Source: Deltaproteobacteria bacterium
Lineage (GTDB): Bacteria; Desulfobacterota; Desulfobulbia; Desulfobulbales; Desulfobulbaceae
Assembly: GCA_024280455.1 (NCBI GenBank)
Contig: JAJRQC010000064.1
Coordinates: 1 to 53,534, forward strand
Length of the DNA stretch: 53,534 bases
Direction of reading: 5' to 3'
Below, piece by piece: positions 24,218-33,384 of this stretch. Made by a program: the position numbers and the translations under genes. Position 1 is the stretch's first letter. Every line of letters begins with the position of its first letter. The notes beneath the pieces were generated by a model, which was not told the DNA's origin, did no database searches, and saw only the letters and a program-made list of their open reading frames with translations.

Positions 24218-26983
24218 TTATAATTCCAGCGGTTCCAGTTTCCCGATAAGGTGATTTAGACCATTATATGCATACAGTGTAGAAGCAATTGTGCAGATAC
24301 CAGACGGTCTAATGCGGCCATTGTAATACCGGGAAATTATCTTTTTTTCTTCCGGCGACCAGCGCATGTAATAACCACGTTTTGTCGAGATCAGCATGGT
24401 CCCTCCGATCTCTTCAAAAGCAAGGCCGGTGTAAATTTGTTTTCTGGGGAGTTTCCCTTCCGTGACCGTTTGTTGCGTAGACAGGTTATAGCTATAGAGA
24501 AAGTATTGCTTCTGTCGGCTTGACCAGGCAAAGAACCAGAGCTTGCCTTCTTTATCAAAGGCGATATTTTCTACCTTGCCAACGGGTGCCGCCAGTATCC
24601 CGATATCTTGGAGATTGCTTTTTCTTTTTAAATTAACTTTCCGTAATGTCTTGTCTTTTCTGAAGTAAATATAGAGTTCGTTTTTAAATACTGCTATTGC
24701 AGAAGGTTGTTCTGGAAGATTTATTCGTTGAGTGATCCGCCCATTATCCGGGTCTATTTCATAAACGTCATGATCGCTCGAGTTTACCCCAAGAATATTG
24801 TTGTTTGTCGATGCAAGGGAGATAAAATTTTTTCTTCTCTGGTTGTAGATTACAAGCCGTATATATCGCTCAGTAATGAGAGGTATCCCTCCTGCTGCTA
24901 TCTGGAAAATTTTTTTATTTGTAAGTATCCTTTCCGATATTCTAATGTTATTTTCCGATGAAATTTTATTTTTATCTACTTTGTAAATAGCAAACGGTAT
25001 CTTTTTTCTGGCTGGAAGATGTGTAGAGCCGCTTTCTAAATAGTGAGTGAATTTATACTGATTATAGGTATTCGATAGTCTTTGTGGGACAATGACGGCT
25101 TCTATGCCAAAATATCCAACTAACTGTTGAAGTAGTTCTTCGTATTGCATCCCTGCTTCTTCGGCAATGGCAGACTGCTTTTTTCCAGCTGGCAGAAACA
25201 GGAGAATGTTTGCAAGTTGGCGGTATGGCGTATAGTAATTGTTTTCGTTGATGTAGAGAATATCATAGCCGGTAAATGATGCGAATCTATTTGCCCACCA
25301 GTTCGGAATTGCAAGGACATCATCAGGCTGCAGCCGGGATTTTATTAAGCGATAAATGTTGTCCGGGGCACGGTATTGTGAGAAAAAAGGATCCCTTTGA
25401 ATGAAATATCGTTCAAATGCTTTCAGGTTTGGAAGTGTACTTAGAGTCAGCACGATAACAAGACTACCTAGTATTGTCTGGCCCCACCTGTTTTTTATAC
25501 GAAAGTTTCGGATAAAGATCGAACTCAGGATAATACAGACAAGAAACAGGGTGTTTCCATATTTATGTTGGGCAGGATTATACGGTACTGGAATATTAAA
25601 ACGGACAAAAAGAATTTCTTTTGCCCATGTAGCGGCAAGTAATAGAAGTATTGTGAAAGAAAGTAACTGGATAAAATTTTTATATTGTCCCCGTTGCCAT
25701 ATAAATAGGGAGAAAATGGCCAGTATGCCGATGAGGCCGTAGGATAATAAATACTCATATGGTGTAATAATGACTTGGGAGAGTGATCCATCCTTAAATT
25801 CTTGTGGAATGACAGTAAACTGGCCTGAAGCAGGAGCGTTGTCAATTGGCGGGAGAATACTGGGCATAAGGATGAGGCTGAATAAGGGGAGTGAAATAAG
25901 CAGGATGCCTGAGAGTTTCCCGATCGTTACCCAATCTTTTTGAATGCTGAAATACAGTATAGCGACGAATGAAAAAGTTATAACGTAAGAGAAAAAATAT
26001 GGATGAATAAGTCCCGCAATCCCAGTCAGTATACCTGCCAATACCCAGATTTTTTTATTTTCGTCATCAGTAATTAATAAAAACAGGTAAAGAATAAATG
26101 GTGCAATGGCCATGGACATCATGCGGCAAACATTATTGGCCATATCCAGCCGCTGGATCGGAATATTGAACCACCAGAGTCCCAGGAGATACCCGTGGCC
26201 GAAATAGAAGCAACCTGTAATTACAGCCAGTAAGGCAATACGGTAGTTATTGGTAATTTTCAGTACCAGAAAGTAAAGACCAAGGGGATAGAGCAACGCC
26301 TGGATAACCGTTGTTATTATGATTCCTGTTTCAGCCTGAACCAGAAAAAGTCGTGCGAAAAATGCAGCAGCAACATGGACAATAAAAGGATACATGGCCT
26401 TTGAGAGGTCGATTTCTGCATAGGGGATTAACGAAGAAAATACTTTGCCGTTAAGAAATTGATTTGTCCACATGAGGTGATCTAACGCGTCCACATCGAA
26501 ACGTTCGCCAATAAGTACAGGAACACAGCTGATTAAGGTTGCCGCAAAGATAATCAGACAGAAAAGAAGAAACCTGTATCTATGAATTAATCTGTATCCT
26601 CCATAGATTGTCTGTCCGGGGAAAAAGACTTGGCAGGCGACCTCTCGCCATCCCCCCTCCCGTCTTTTTTGGTGCAGGAAAAATAGGGTGTTGGCCACTT
26701 GATGGCGGCCTGACCACAACAATGCCACAAGAGATGCAGTGAAAAATATCCAGAGCAGGGGGGATGAAGAAAGCAGGCGCCCCTGTGTTGCCCAGTTGGC
26801 GAAAAAGATGACAAGGATATATGCGAAGAAGAAAGTCGGAGCAAAAAACAGTCGTTCACGCAGGTTGAGATGTTTGACTGCAGGCAATGCATGCAGAAAA
26901 AGAAAACCTGTAGTATACATCACCACCAGTCCAATAAGGCTGATTCCACTGGAAAAGAGAAACTGCTTGAGCATTGGTGGCAT
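24218..26983 (-). CDS. Large membrane protein (GT-C-like) with propeller-like C-terminal domain
   Basis: This 921-residue protein is the only large gene on the minus strand. The first two thirds hold about 14-16 hydrophobic segments in a GT-C-like layout; the first periplasmic loop has RFDVDALDHLMWTNQFLNG, where paired Asp residues would be candidate catalytic residues, and YPFIVHVAAAFF follows. Residues from about 690 on are soluble, with repeated strand patterns (PSAIAVFKNELYIYF, VENIAFDKEGKLWFFAW, IYTGLAFEEIGGTMLISTK) like a beta-propeller. ATG 26983 is chosen; the frame also allows TTG 27019 and ATG 26974. It is divergently arranged from the DUF2304-GT2 fusion at 27121, so it has its own promoter. 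Transferase activity is inferred only. Confidence 0.7.
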   Translation of the reverse strand: MPPMLKQFLFSSGISLIGLVVMYTTGFLFLHALPAVKHLNLRERLFFAPTFFFAYILVIFFANWATQGRLLSSSPLLWIFFTASLVALLWSGRHQVANTLFFLHQKRREGGWREVACQVFFPGQTIYGGYRLIHRYRFLLFCLIIFAATLISCVPVLIGERFDVDALDHLMWTNQFLNGKVFSSLIPYAEIDLSKAMYPFIVHVAAAFFARLFLVQAETGIIITTVIQALLYPLGLYFLVLKITNNYRIALLAVITGCFYFGHGYLLGLWWFNIPIQRLDMANNVCRMMSMAIAPFILYLFLLITDDENKKIWVLAGILTGIAGLIHPYFFSYVITFSFVAILYFSIQKDWVTIGKLSGILLISLPLFSLILMPSILPPIDNAPASGQFTVIPQEFKDGSLSQVIITPYEYLLSYGLIGILAIFSLFIWQRGQYKNFIQLLSFTILLLLAATWAKEILFVRFNIPVPYNPAQHKYGNTLFLVCIILSSIFIRNFRIKNRWGQTILGSLVIVLTLSTLPNLKAFERYFIQRDPFFSQYRAPDNIYRLIKSRLQPDDVLAIPNWWANRFASFTGYDILYINENNYYTPYRQLANILLFLPAGKKQSAIAEEAGMQYEELLQQLVGYFGIEAVIVPQRLSNTYNQYKFTHYLESGSTHLPARKKIPFAIYKVDKNKISSENNIRISERILTNKKIFQIAAGGIPLITERYIRLVIYNQRRKNFISLASTNNNILGVNSSDHDVYEIDPDNGRITQRINLPEQPSAIAVFKNELYIYFRKDKTLRKVNLKRKSNLQDIGILAAPVGKVENIAFDKEGKLWFFAWSSRQKQYFLYSYNLSTQQTVTEGKLPRKQIYTGLAFEEIGGTMLISTKRGYYMRWSPEEKKIISRYYNGRIRPSGICTIASTLYAYNGLNHLIGKLEPLEL

Positions 26984-27120
26984 GGTGTCGTGTTTTGAGT
27001 GTAGGGGGGATGAAGTCAATAGTCGGACGATAGCATATTTTATATGGATTGGGAAACAGGATAGGGCGGGGATGGTGCAAAATAATCAGTTCTCATAAGT
27101 CAATTTCTCCAGAATAAACA

Positions 27121-28173
27121 ATGTTTGAATTCTCTGCGTTACGGCTTGTTGGAGTCATTTTTGGACTGATAGCCATTGTGATTTGTTTTCGTCGTCTCCG
27201 TTTATATTCGGAGAAGCGGACAGATGTCTGGTTATTGTTTGCCTTTGGTGTCGTCCTGCTGTCGGTGGGGTTATTTCCTGGACTGGCGAATTTTCCGTCC
27301 TCCATGTTGAGAATGGGAGGATATCAATGGGGACGGTTGCTTGCCCTGCTCATTTTTTCTAATATTCTGCTATGGTTTTTCGTCTTTTACCATCGGGGAA
27401 GAAATGAGAGCCGTTATTACCAATTTGATAACCTTGTCCGTGCACTTACAGTAGCGGATTTTTTGAAAAACAATGCAGTTGATAATATTACGGGAAGTAT
27501 CATTGTGCTTATCCCTGCATATAACGAGGCGGAAAATTTAAAAACAGTACTGTCCCAAATACCGGAACGTGTTAAGGGACAGTTAGTGACAGTTCTGGTA
27601 CTTGATGACGGCAGTGATGACAATACGGCTGATGTCGCCCGTGAAAAAAAAGCACTGGTCGCTTCCCATCCGACAAATAGGGGAGGAGGGGCAGCTCTTA
27701 AAACCGGATATGAGCTTGTAACGTATCTTGATCCTGTTGTAGTCTTGACGATGGATGCCGATGGTCAACATGATCCCGCTGATATTGAAAAACTGGTCCG
27801 GCCTATTTTAGCGGATGAGGCAGATTTTGTAATTGGCTCCCGTGTACTCGGAGAATGTGCTGATTATTCAAGGTTCAGGTTACTTGGTGTTCATGTGTTC
27901 AGTCGGTTGATAAATTTTATTGTCGGAACCAGAATCACAGATTGTTCCAGTGGCTATAGAGCGATGCGGGGAAGTATTTTAGATGAGTGTCTGCTGCTCC
28001 AGGAACAATATCATACAGCCGAGGTCATTATTGAGGCCGCAAAACGGGGTTTCCGGATTACGGAGCGACCGGTGACTATTGCCTGCCGTTTGAGTGGAGA
28101 GAGCAAGAAAGGACATGATTTAAAATACGGTCTGTTTTTCCTGAGAACTATTATTAAGACATGGTTGCGTTAA
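27121..28173 (+). CDS. DUF2304-like/GT2 fusion (polyprenyl-phosphate sugar synthase type)
   Basis: This 350-residue protein joins an N-terminal membrane part (hydrophobic segments at about 7-22, 37-53 and 73-90, DUF2304-like) to a DPM1-type GT2 domain (about 125-350). GT2 motifs are SIIVLIPAYNEAENLKTVL (126-144), VLDDGSDDNT (160-169), TNRGGGAALKTGY and TMDADGQHDPADIE (210-223). It would make a polyprenyl-phosphate sugar for periplasmic GT-C enzymes. In the pair 8356/9389 the same two modules are separate genes, which supports a functional link. About 100 bases separate it from the divergent gene on the left. Confidence 0.83.
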   Translation: MFEFSALRLVGVIFGLIAIVICFRRLRLYSEKRTDVWLLFAFGVVLLSVGLFPGLANFPSSMLRMGGYQWGRLLALLIFSNILLWFFVFYHRGRNESRYYQFDNLVRALTVADFLKNNAVDNITGSIIVLIPAYNEAENLKTVLSQIPERVKGQLVTVLVLDDGSDDNTADVAREKKALVASHPTNRGGGAALKTGYELVTYLDPVVVLTMDADGQHDPADIEKLVRPILADEADFVIGSRVLGECADYSRFRLLGVHVFSRLINFIVGTRITDCSSGYRAMRGSILDECLLLQEQYHTAEVIIEAAKRGFRITERPVTIACRLSGESKKGHDLKYGLFFLRTIIKTWLR

Positions 28174-28209
28174 TCGGCTGGAAATACTGATATAAATACT
28201 GACACGTTC

Positions 28210-29157
28210 ATGAATTCTATTTCTCCATCTCCTTCTTCCTCCTGTCCGCTATGTAAAGCCCGGGGGGATCTTTTTTTGAAGATTCCAGATCCTGTTTATG
28301 GGCAACAGTTTGATGTTCATCAGTGCAGTTCCTGCGCCACATGTTACACCAATCCTCAGCCTTCTCCGGGACTGTTGTCGAAGATATATTCAGGTGAATA
28401 CTGGCTTAGAGGGGAGAAAACGGCAAACAGGAAGAGTGCAGCCGGCCTTGTGCAACAATTTAACCGGATGCGGCTTGCCGCCATGGTTAATCCACTGGTC
28501 CGGAGGCTGAATCCCGGCGACAGGATTTTGGAGGTCGGATGTGGTTCCGGCCAGCTGGCTTTTTATCTGAAAGAGTGCGGTTTTGATGTTGAAGTAACAG
28601 ATGTCAGTCAGGAAATATTGACTGAAATTGCGAACAAGTGTCAAATAGAGGGCTACTGTGGGGACCTTGGAGATATTCTTTTTAATGGGCAGCGGTATAA
28701 TGCCATAATATTCAACAATGTCCTGGAACACCTTGATGCTCCTGATCGAAACTTACAAAAGGCCTGCCATCTGCTCGTCTCAGGCGGGTTAATTTTCATC
28801 GAAGTTCCCAACATTGCCGGAGCACAGTTCAGGATATTTAAACATCGCTGGTTTCCCCTGCAGCTGCCTGAGCATCTGTTTCATTTTTCCCCGGACTCCC
28901 TGCAGGCGATTTGTCTGCGCTGTGGATTACAACGAGTCTGGTTGTCCACCTTTTCTCCGCGTGTATCACCTGCAGGCTATGTGGCCAGTCTTTTTCCCGC
29001 TTTACGGCCTGACAGCTTGCGCCGTTCAATGTCAAAGCCACTTCTTGGGTTATATCTTGGTCTGCAGTTATTTTTTCTTCCTGTTGCATTCTTTGAATCC
29101 CTGGTTGGCATGGGATCTGCCGTTCGAGTTATGTATAGAAAACTGGATGAGAGATGA
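28210..29157 (+). CDS. SAM methyltransferase with N-terminal zinc-ribbon-like motif
   Basis: This 315-residue class I methyltransferase starts with a four-cysteine motif (CPLCKARGD ... CSSCATCYTNPQP) typical of sugar C-methyltransferase-like or Methyltransf_23 proteins in glycan clusters. SAM motif I is ILEVGCGSGQLAFYL, followed by VTDVSQEIL and IIFNNVLEHLDAPD. It likely methylates a sugar or lipid-linked intermediate. Its stop overlaps the start of the GT2 gene by four bases (ATGA). Confidence 0.82.
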   Translation: MNSISPSPSSSCPLCKARGDLFLKIPDPVYGQQFDVHQCSSCATCYTNPQPSPGLLSKIYSGEYWLRGEKTANRKSAAGLVQQFNRMRLAAMVNPLVRRLNPGDRILEVGCGSGQLAFYLKECGFDVEVTDVSQEILTEIANKCQIEGYCGDLGDILFNGQRYNAIIFNNVLEHLDAPDRNLQKACHLLVSGGLIFIEVPNIAGAQFRIFKHRWFPLQLPEHLFHFSPDSLQAICLRCGLQRVWLSTFSPRVSPAGYVASLFPALRPDSLRRSMSKPLLGLYLGLQLFFLPVAFFESLVGMGSAVRVMYRKLDER

Positions 29158-30095
29158 AGGTCTCCATACTCATTTCCACCTATAACGGTGAAAACGATAT
29201 AGGGCCGCTTCTAGATTCCATACTGGAACTTGAGAAGAGAACATATGAATTGGAGGTCATACTTCGAGACGATTCCTCTAAGGACGACACTGTTGCAGTT
29301 GTAGAACAAGACTATGGGTGGGTTCATTTGATTAAAGGCATCCAAAATTTAGGTTTTGTCAGCAGTAATAATATAGCCTTTCAGCAAGCAACCGGAAGCA
29401 TAATCTGCTGCGTGAATCAGGACACCATTCTTCATCCTGTTTTTATTGAAGAAGGGCTGAAGGTATTACAGCAGGATCTGCGGGTAGTCGGTGTCAATAC
29501 CAACATGATCATGCCGTGGGTAATGTCTCTTGAAGAGTTCAAAGGTAAAAAGTGTCGATCATTGCCGACATATGAATACCAGCTGACACCTTTTGGGTAT
29601 GTCCGTTATGTTGCGGTGAAAAAAAACGTCCATCCTGCAAATTTTATGTCTGGTGGCGGATTTTTTGTCCGCAGATCCTTTCTTTTATCCTTTGATTTCC
29701 TGTTTGATCCCGGAATTGACATGTACTGTGAGGATACGGAACTTTCACTACGTCTGCAGAGGCTTGGCGGTAAAATCCTGTATTGTCCCGGGGCTGTTGT
29801 CTACCACAATCAACTGCCACGGAAGGCTTCAACTTTTGATGAGCTTGTCAAGCTTGTTCGAGTAACCAGAAATAGATTTGCACTTTTTGCGAGGAGTACG
29901 CCTCCGCTGACTTTCTGTCTGCGATATCCACTTTACCTGATTGGAATTATTCTGAAAATGTCCAGCCTTGGCCTTCCCGTCCGAAAAAGAATGGGTGCGT
30001 ATGTTGCTGGCACCGCTATTGCCGGTCTTTTTTTCGGTCTTTTTCCCTGCTGGTTGATCTATTCATTACACAATAAAGACAATTTGTATAAATAA
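29154..30095 (+). CDS. GT2 glycosyltransferase
   Basis: This 313-residue GT-A transferase has VSILISTYNGENDIG at the start, LRDDSSKDDTV, NQDTILHP in place of the usual NDD motif, GGGFFVRRSFLL and YCEDTELSLRLQRLGGK. A C-terminal hydrophobic tail (AGLFFGLFPCWLIYS) suggests membrane association. It is coupled by a four-base overlap to the methyltransferase gene. The donor sugar is unknown. Confidence 0.86.
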   Translation: MKVSILISTYNGENDIGPLLDSILELEKRTYELEVILRDDSSKDDTVAVVEQDYGWVHLIKGIQNLGFVSSNNIAFQQATGSIICCVNQDTILHPVFIEEGLKVLQQDLRVVGVNTNMIMPWVMSLEEFKGKKCRSLPTYEYQLTPFGYVRYVAVKKNVHPANFMSGGGFFVRRSFLLSFDFLFDPGIDMYCEDTELSLRLQRLGGKILYCPGAVVYHNQLPRKASTFDELVKLVRVTRNRFALFARSTPPLTFCLRYPLYLIGIILKMSSLGLPVRKRMGAYVAGTAIAGLFFGLFPCWLIYSLHNKDNLYK

Positions 30096-30128
30096 CAGGC
30101 CTTCCTGTTGAGGAGATAATGGTTGGTC

Positions 30129-30350
30129 ATGCGAAGCAGGTCAATTATATATTATTTTAACAGCATCATGCGTCTACTGGGTTATCGACGCTATTCCTTT
30201 AAGATAGGGAAACATGCTTATGCTGGGCCGGTGGCGATACTCAGTTTTGCCGACAGCAACAGCCGGATAACTATCGGAAGGCTTCATCTGCTTTCCTTGA
30301 AGCGTGTTGATGAATTTATCTCCCAGCATTCGGGCCGTGATAATGCTTAG
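30129..30350 (+). pseudogene. Truncated hexapeptide-type acetyltransferase (probable)
   Basis: The 73-residue frame contains YSFKIGKHAYAGPVAIL and FADSNSRITIG, which resembles the start of CatB/XAT-type hexapeptide acetyltransferases (IGK-TYG-P-I--F---S-L-IG). After ITIG the expected FCSIA and later hexapeptide repeats are missing and unrelated residues run to a stop overlapping the next gene by eight bases. A strong ribosome site (GAGGAG) at 30110 fits a start at ATG 30129 or TTG 30123 only loosely. I read it as the 5' remnant of an acetyltransferase; a small stand-alone protein cannot be excluded. Confidence 0.5.
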
Positions 30351-31407
30351 TGATCATCCTGTTGTTGATTCTTCCGAGCCAGATAGAGGCAATTTGCAGG
30401 CCGGAAAAGCAGGTCGTCTCCTGTTAACTTTGTTCGGTCTATTCTGTTTTTGTGCTCTTCTTTATTACGGTGGGTTTGAATCCTTTGATAAAATTATTCA
30501 CCCTGACTACCCATGGCTTGTTGCGGCGGTCTTTGGAACCGGACTGATGATTTTTATTTTTTCCGCCCGCTGGGGAGGGCTTGTCAACAGTATCGTTGGG
30601 TGTAAAGTTACGACTAATTTTTCTTATTTTTTTTATTCTCTCTCCTCATTGGCCATGGGGGCTGTCATTCCCTATGCCGCCGGTACAATAATTGGCCGGG
30701 CCGCTGCTCTAAAAAAAATTGAAGGAGTATCCTGGGAAAAAAGTGGTGCATCTATACTGTTGGATAAGATGTTTGATGGCTTTTTTATGATGATGTTTTC
30801 CTGGCCGCTCTTTTTTCTTCTTATAGGTAAGGCAACAGTGGGGCAAGTTGTTTGTATATCATTGGTAGAGTTTACTCTCGTTACCCTGCTTATTATTATA
30901 AATTATTCCCTTTGGATAAGACTTTTGCAAAGTTTTATCTCAATAGCTGTAAAATTAGTCCGACGGGCTCCTTTTTTGAGGGGAAATAGTCAACTGCAAA
31001 ATATTGAATCAATACAAAATCTCAATGAGCTGGATGTGCTGCAGAAACGAACAGTATTGCGAGCTTATTTTCTCACTGCGGCCGGTCAGATCATGCTGGC
31101 AGTGCGAGCCTGGTTGGCTGCCATGGCAATCGGGCTGGATATGATATCACCGTTGGATGCTTTTGTTGGGATTGGCTTGGTCCAGGCAAGTATATTGATC
31201 AGTATTACGCCTGGCGCCCTAGGGTTTGCGGATGCTGCCTGGTTTATAGCTCTTGCCGGGGCAGGTGTTCCAAAGGAAAGTATCACGGTGTTTCTTGTTG
31301 CCTTTCGGGTTATTGAAAATCTGGCCATACTTGTGTGGTGGTTGCCCTCGTATATCTATACAGTCTGGATCCGAAAGGGAGAAAAACAGCCTGAAAACGG
31401 AGCTTGA
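30343..31407 (+). CDS. LPG-synthase-TM/AglD-like membrane protein
   Basis: This 354-residue polytopic protein of the UPF0104/lysylphosphatidylglycerol-synthase TM family has about eight hydrophobic segments. Family patterns include FSYFFYSLSSLAMGAVIPYA, LLDKMFDGFFMM and the late GIGLVQASILISITPGALGF with the conserved Pro-Gly. Members act as lipid-linked sugar or lipid handlers; some are suspected flippases. ATG 30343 (MLSDHPVVD) is chosen over the TTG at 30304 because it gives a normal N-terminus. In this cluster it might help move a lipid-phosphate sugar made by the DPM-like GT2. That role is inference. Confidence 0.75.
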   Translation: MLSDHPVVDSSEPDRGNLQAGKAGRLLLTLFGLFCFCALLYYGGFESFDKIIHPDYPWLVAAVFGTGLMIFIFSARWGGLVNSIVGCKVTTNFSYFFYSLSSLAMGAVIPYAAGTIIGRAAALKKIEGVSWEKSGASILLDKMFDGFFMMMFSWPLFFLLIGKATVGQVVCISLVEFTLVTLLIIINYSLWIRLLQSFISIAVKLVRRAPFLRGNSQLQNIESIQNLNELDVLQKRTVLRAYFLTAAGQIMLAVRAWLAAMAIGLDMISPLDAFVGIGLVQASILISITPGALGFADAAWFIALAGAGVPKESITVFLVAFRVIENLAILVWWLPSYIYTVWIRKGEKQPENGA

Positions 31408-31430
31408 GTGTAACCTGCAGGAACATTAAG

Positions 31431-33314
31431 ATGATATCTTTAAAAAATAACAGATTTCCGCTTGCGATTGATATCAGGGCGATAATTGTTCTGTTGTTGG
31501 GTATGCTTTCATTTACTACAGCTGTCATCAATCCGCCTTGGGATCTCCTCGGATACATGACTCATGCCTTAAACATAATAAATGGAAATGGCTACTCCTA
31601 TGTTGACGGCCAGGCTGTCCTTTTCAGAGGGCCTGTTTTTTCATTGCTGATCGCTCTTTCCTTTAAAATGTTCGGGGTGTCCCCGGAAAGCGCTTTTCAT
31701 GTGGTTCGCCTGTTTAGTATTGCCAACCCGGTTTTAATATATCTGTTTGGCAAGAAACTCTTTAACAAGGATATTGGATTTGTTGCCGCCATATTGATCC
31801 TGACTTCCTATAGTATGAGTTTCTGGTCATATCGTCATCTTGATGCAGTCTGGCCCTTCTTTGCGATTCTTCACTGTGTTTTTCTTTATGACGGATTCGA
31901 GCGCCAGAAAAAGATATCATTTGTTTTTGCCGGGGTATCTTTAGGGATTGCATATTTGACAAAGGAAGTGGCCCTGCTTTTTTTTGCTCTCGCCCCTCTA
32001 ATGTTTTTATGGATCAGGGAATACAGGACAAAGCAGGGCTTGAGATATATTATTCTTTTTTTCCTTTCCCTTGCGTCCACTCTCTCACCCTGGGCTTTTT
32101 ATCTCTGGCTGCATGATGGTTTGCATTTTTTATGGGGTACGGGTGGACCAAGGGTTTTGGAGGATATGGTTGTCGGTGGGCAGAGCAGTCGTCATGTGCT
32201 TACATTGATATTACAGGCTGCTGAACAATATTGGACGGCCCTTGTATCCTTTTATACAGCTGAAAGTACAAATACCCTTGCCGCCAATTTTGTTATCGCC
32301 CCTCTCTTCTTGTTTTCATGGCTGTTTATTGCCTACAAAGCACTTTCAGGAGATAAACGAACTAAAATTCTAGTTCTGAATATTATATTGTTCCTCCCTA
32401 TTATCTATTTCATTGGTAAAAATCATTGGCGGTTTGGTCAGGTCTTACACACCATGCTGATTTCATATATTGCCCTTTCGTTTATGTTGTTCTCAATTCT
32501 TGAGTGGTCTTGTAAACTGTTGAACAGGTCAAGAATTACGGTACAGGTTGTATTTTGTGTCTTTGCAACAGCTCTTTATTCAATTCAGGTGCTTGCATTG
32601 TCTAAATTTGACTTGGGGTATAAACATTTTTTTAAAAAATCTTTATGTTATTATTTAATAAACGGAAAGAAAACCAAAGTACAAGTGAAAGGTGAGTATT
32701 CAAATCCTTACCTTGAAGAAGTTCTTGAGAAGCTGAATGAAATTTCAGGTTTTGAAGATGGGGTACTGGTAAATTTTAAGGATAATGCACGTATTGTTTT
32801 TCTTAAAACAGGTGGAACAAGAGATGTAGATGCTGTTCCATACGTTATATGTAATGAAAATAACACGAGTGCCTTGGAAAGAACAGCAAGTGTAGATAAC
32901 GACACTGTAATTGTACTATGGAGTTTTTTTAAACCTTCAGATTCAAGATTTAGTATCTACTTGGTATTTCAGAAACAACTTGATAAACTCATAAAAGAGA
33001 AAAATATCAAATATATTCTTCTGTCTCCTCGCTATCCAGTTTATAGACATTATTTTTCATCTTCCAGTAGATTTGAACAACTATTTGTTGCCGGTCCAAA
33101 AGATAAAGATAATAAAAGTTATTTTTTGTACAGGGTAAAAGGTACATATAGGCAAGAAGAGTTGTTACCTGTTTTCGCAACGCAGCAGTTAAGGAATTCG
33201 CTGAAGATTATGAAAAAAGAAATGCCGGGGAAATATCGCTCTTTCAGTAGGGCATTACAGAGCGATTTCATTGGACTGACACCAGAAGATATTGAGATGA
33301 TTTTTAAGGATTAA
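31431..33314 (+). CDS. ArnT/PMT-like GT-C glycosyltransferase (paralogue 1)
   Basis: This 627-residue protein has about twelve hydrophobic segments in the first ~400 residues and a soluble C-terminal region. The first periplasmic loop has NPPWDLLGYMTHALNIINGN and AVLFRGPVFSLLIALSFKMF, typical of family 39 (ArnT/PMT) GT-C enzymes, with the Asp of PPWD as likely catalytic acid/base. IYFIGKNHWRFGQVLH is shared with the next gene. Such enzymes transfer a sugar from polyprenyl phosphate on the periplasmic face. ATG 31431 has AGGA nine bases upstream; the frame is open back to a TTG at 31404. It and the gene at 33385 arose by tandem duplication. Confidence 0.8.
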   Translation: MISLKNNRFPLAIDIRAIIVLLLGMLSFTTAVINPPWDLLGYMTHALNIINGNGYSYVDGQAVLFRGPVFSLLIALSFKMFGVSPESAFHVVRLFSIANPVLIYLFGKKLFNKDIGFVAAILILTSYSMSFWSYRHLDAVWPFFAILHCVFLYDGFERQKKISFVFAGVSLGIAYLTKEVALLFFALAPLMFLWIREYRTKQGLRYIILFFLSLASTLSPWAFYLWLHDGLHFLWGTGGPRVLEDMVVGGQSSRHVLTLILQAAEQYWTALVSFYTAESTNTLAANFVIAPLFLFSWLFIAYKALSGDKRTKILVLNIILFLPIIYFIGKNHWRFGQVLHTMLISYIALSFMLFSILEWSCKLLNRSRITVQVVFCVFATALYSIQVLALSKFDLGYKHFFKKSLCYYLINGKKTKVQVKGEYSNPYLEEVLEKLNEISGFEDGVLVNFKDNARIVFLKTGGTRDVDAVPYVICNENNTSALERTASVDNDTVIVLWSFFKPSDSRFSIYLVFQKQLDKLIKEKNIKYILLSPRYPVYRHYFSSSSRFEQLFVAGPKDKDNKSYFLYRVKGTYRQEELLPVFATQQLRNSLKIMKKEMPGKYRSFSRALQSDFIGLTPEDIEMIFKD

Positions 33315-33384
33315 TCTGCTTGAATTACATGATGAAAAACATTTGGAATAAGCTGAACTATTCCTGGAATTTTTATGGGAATAT

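Noticed and set aside
30119-30160. 13-codon leader peptide behind a perfect ribosome site (ATG 30119)
   Set aside because: Possible but unsupported; the ribosome site can equally serve the acetyltransferase remnant.
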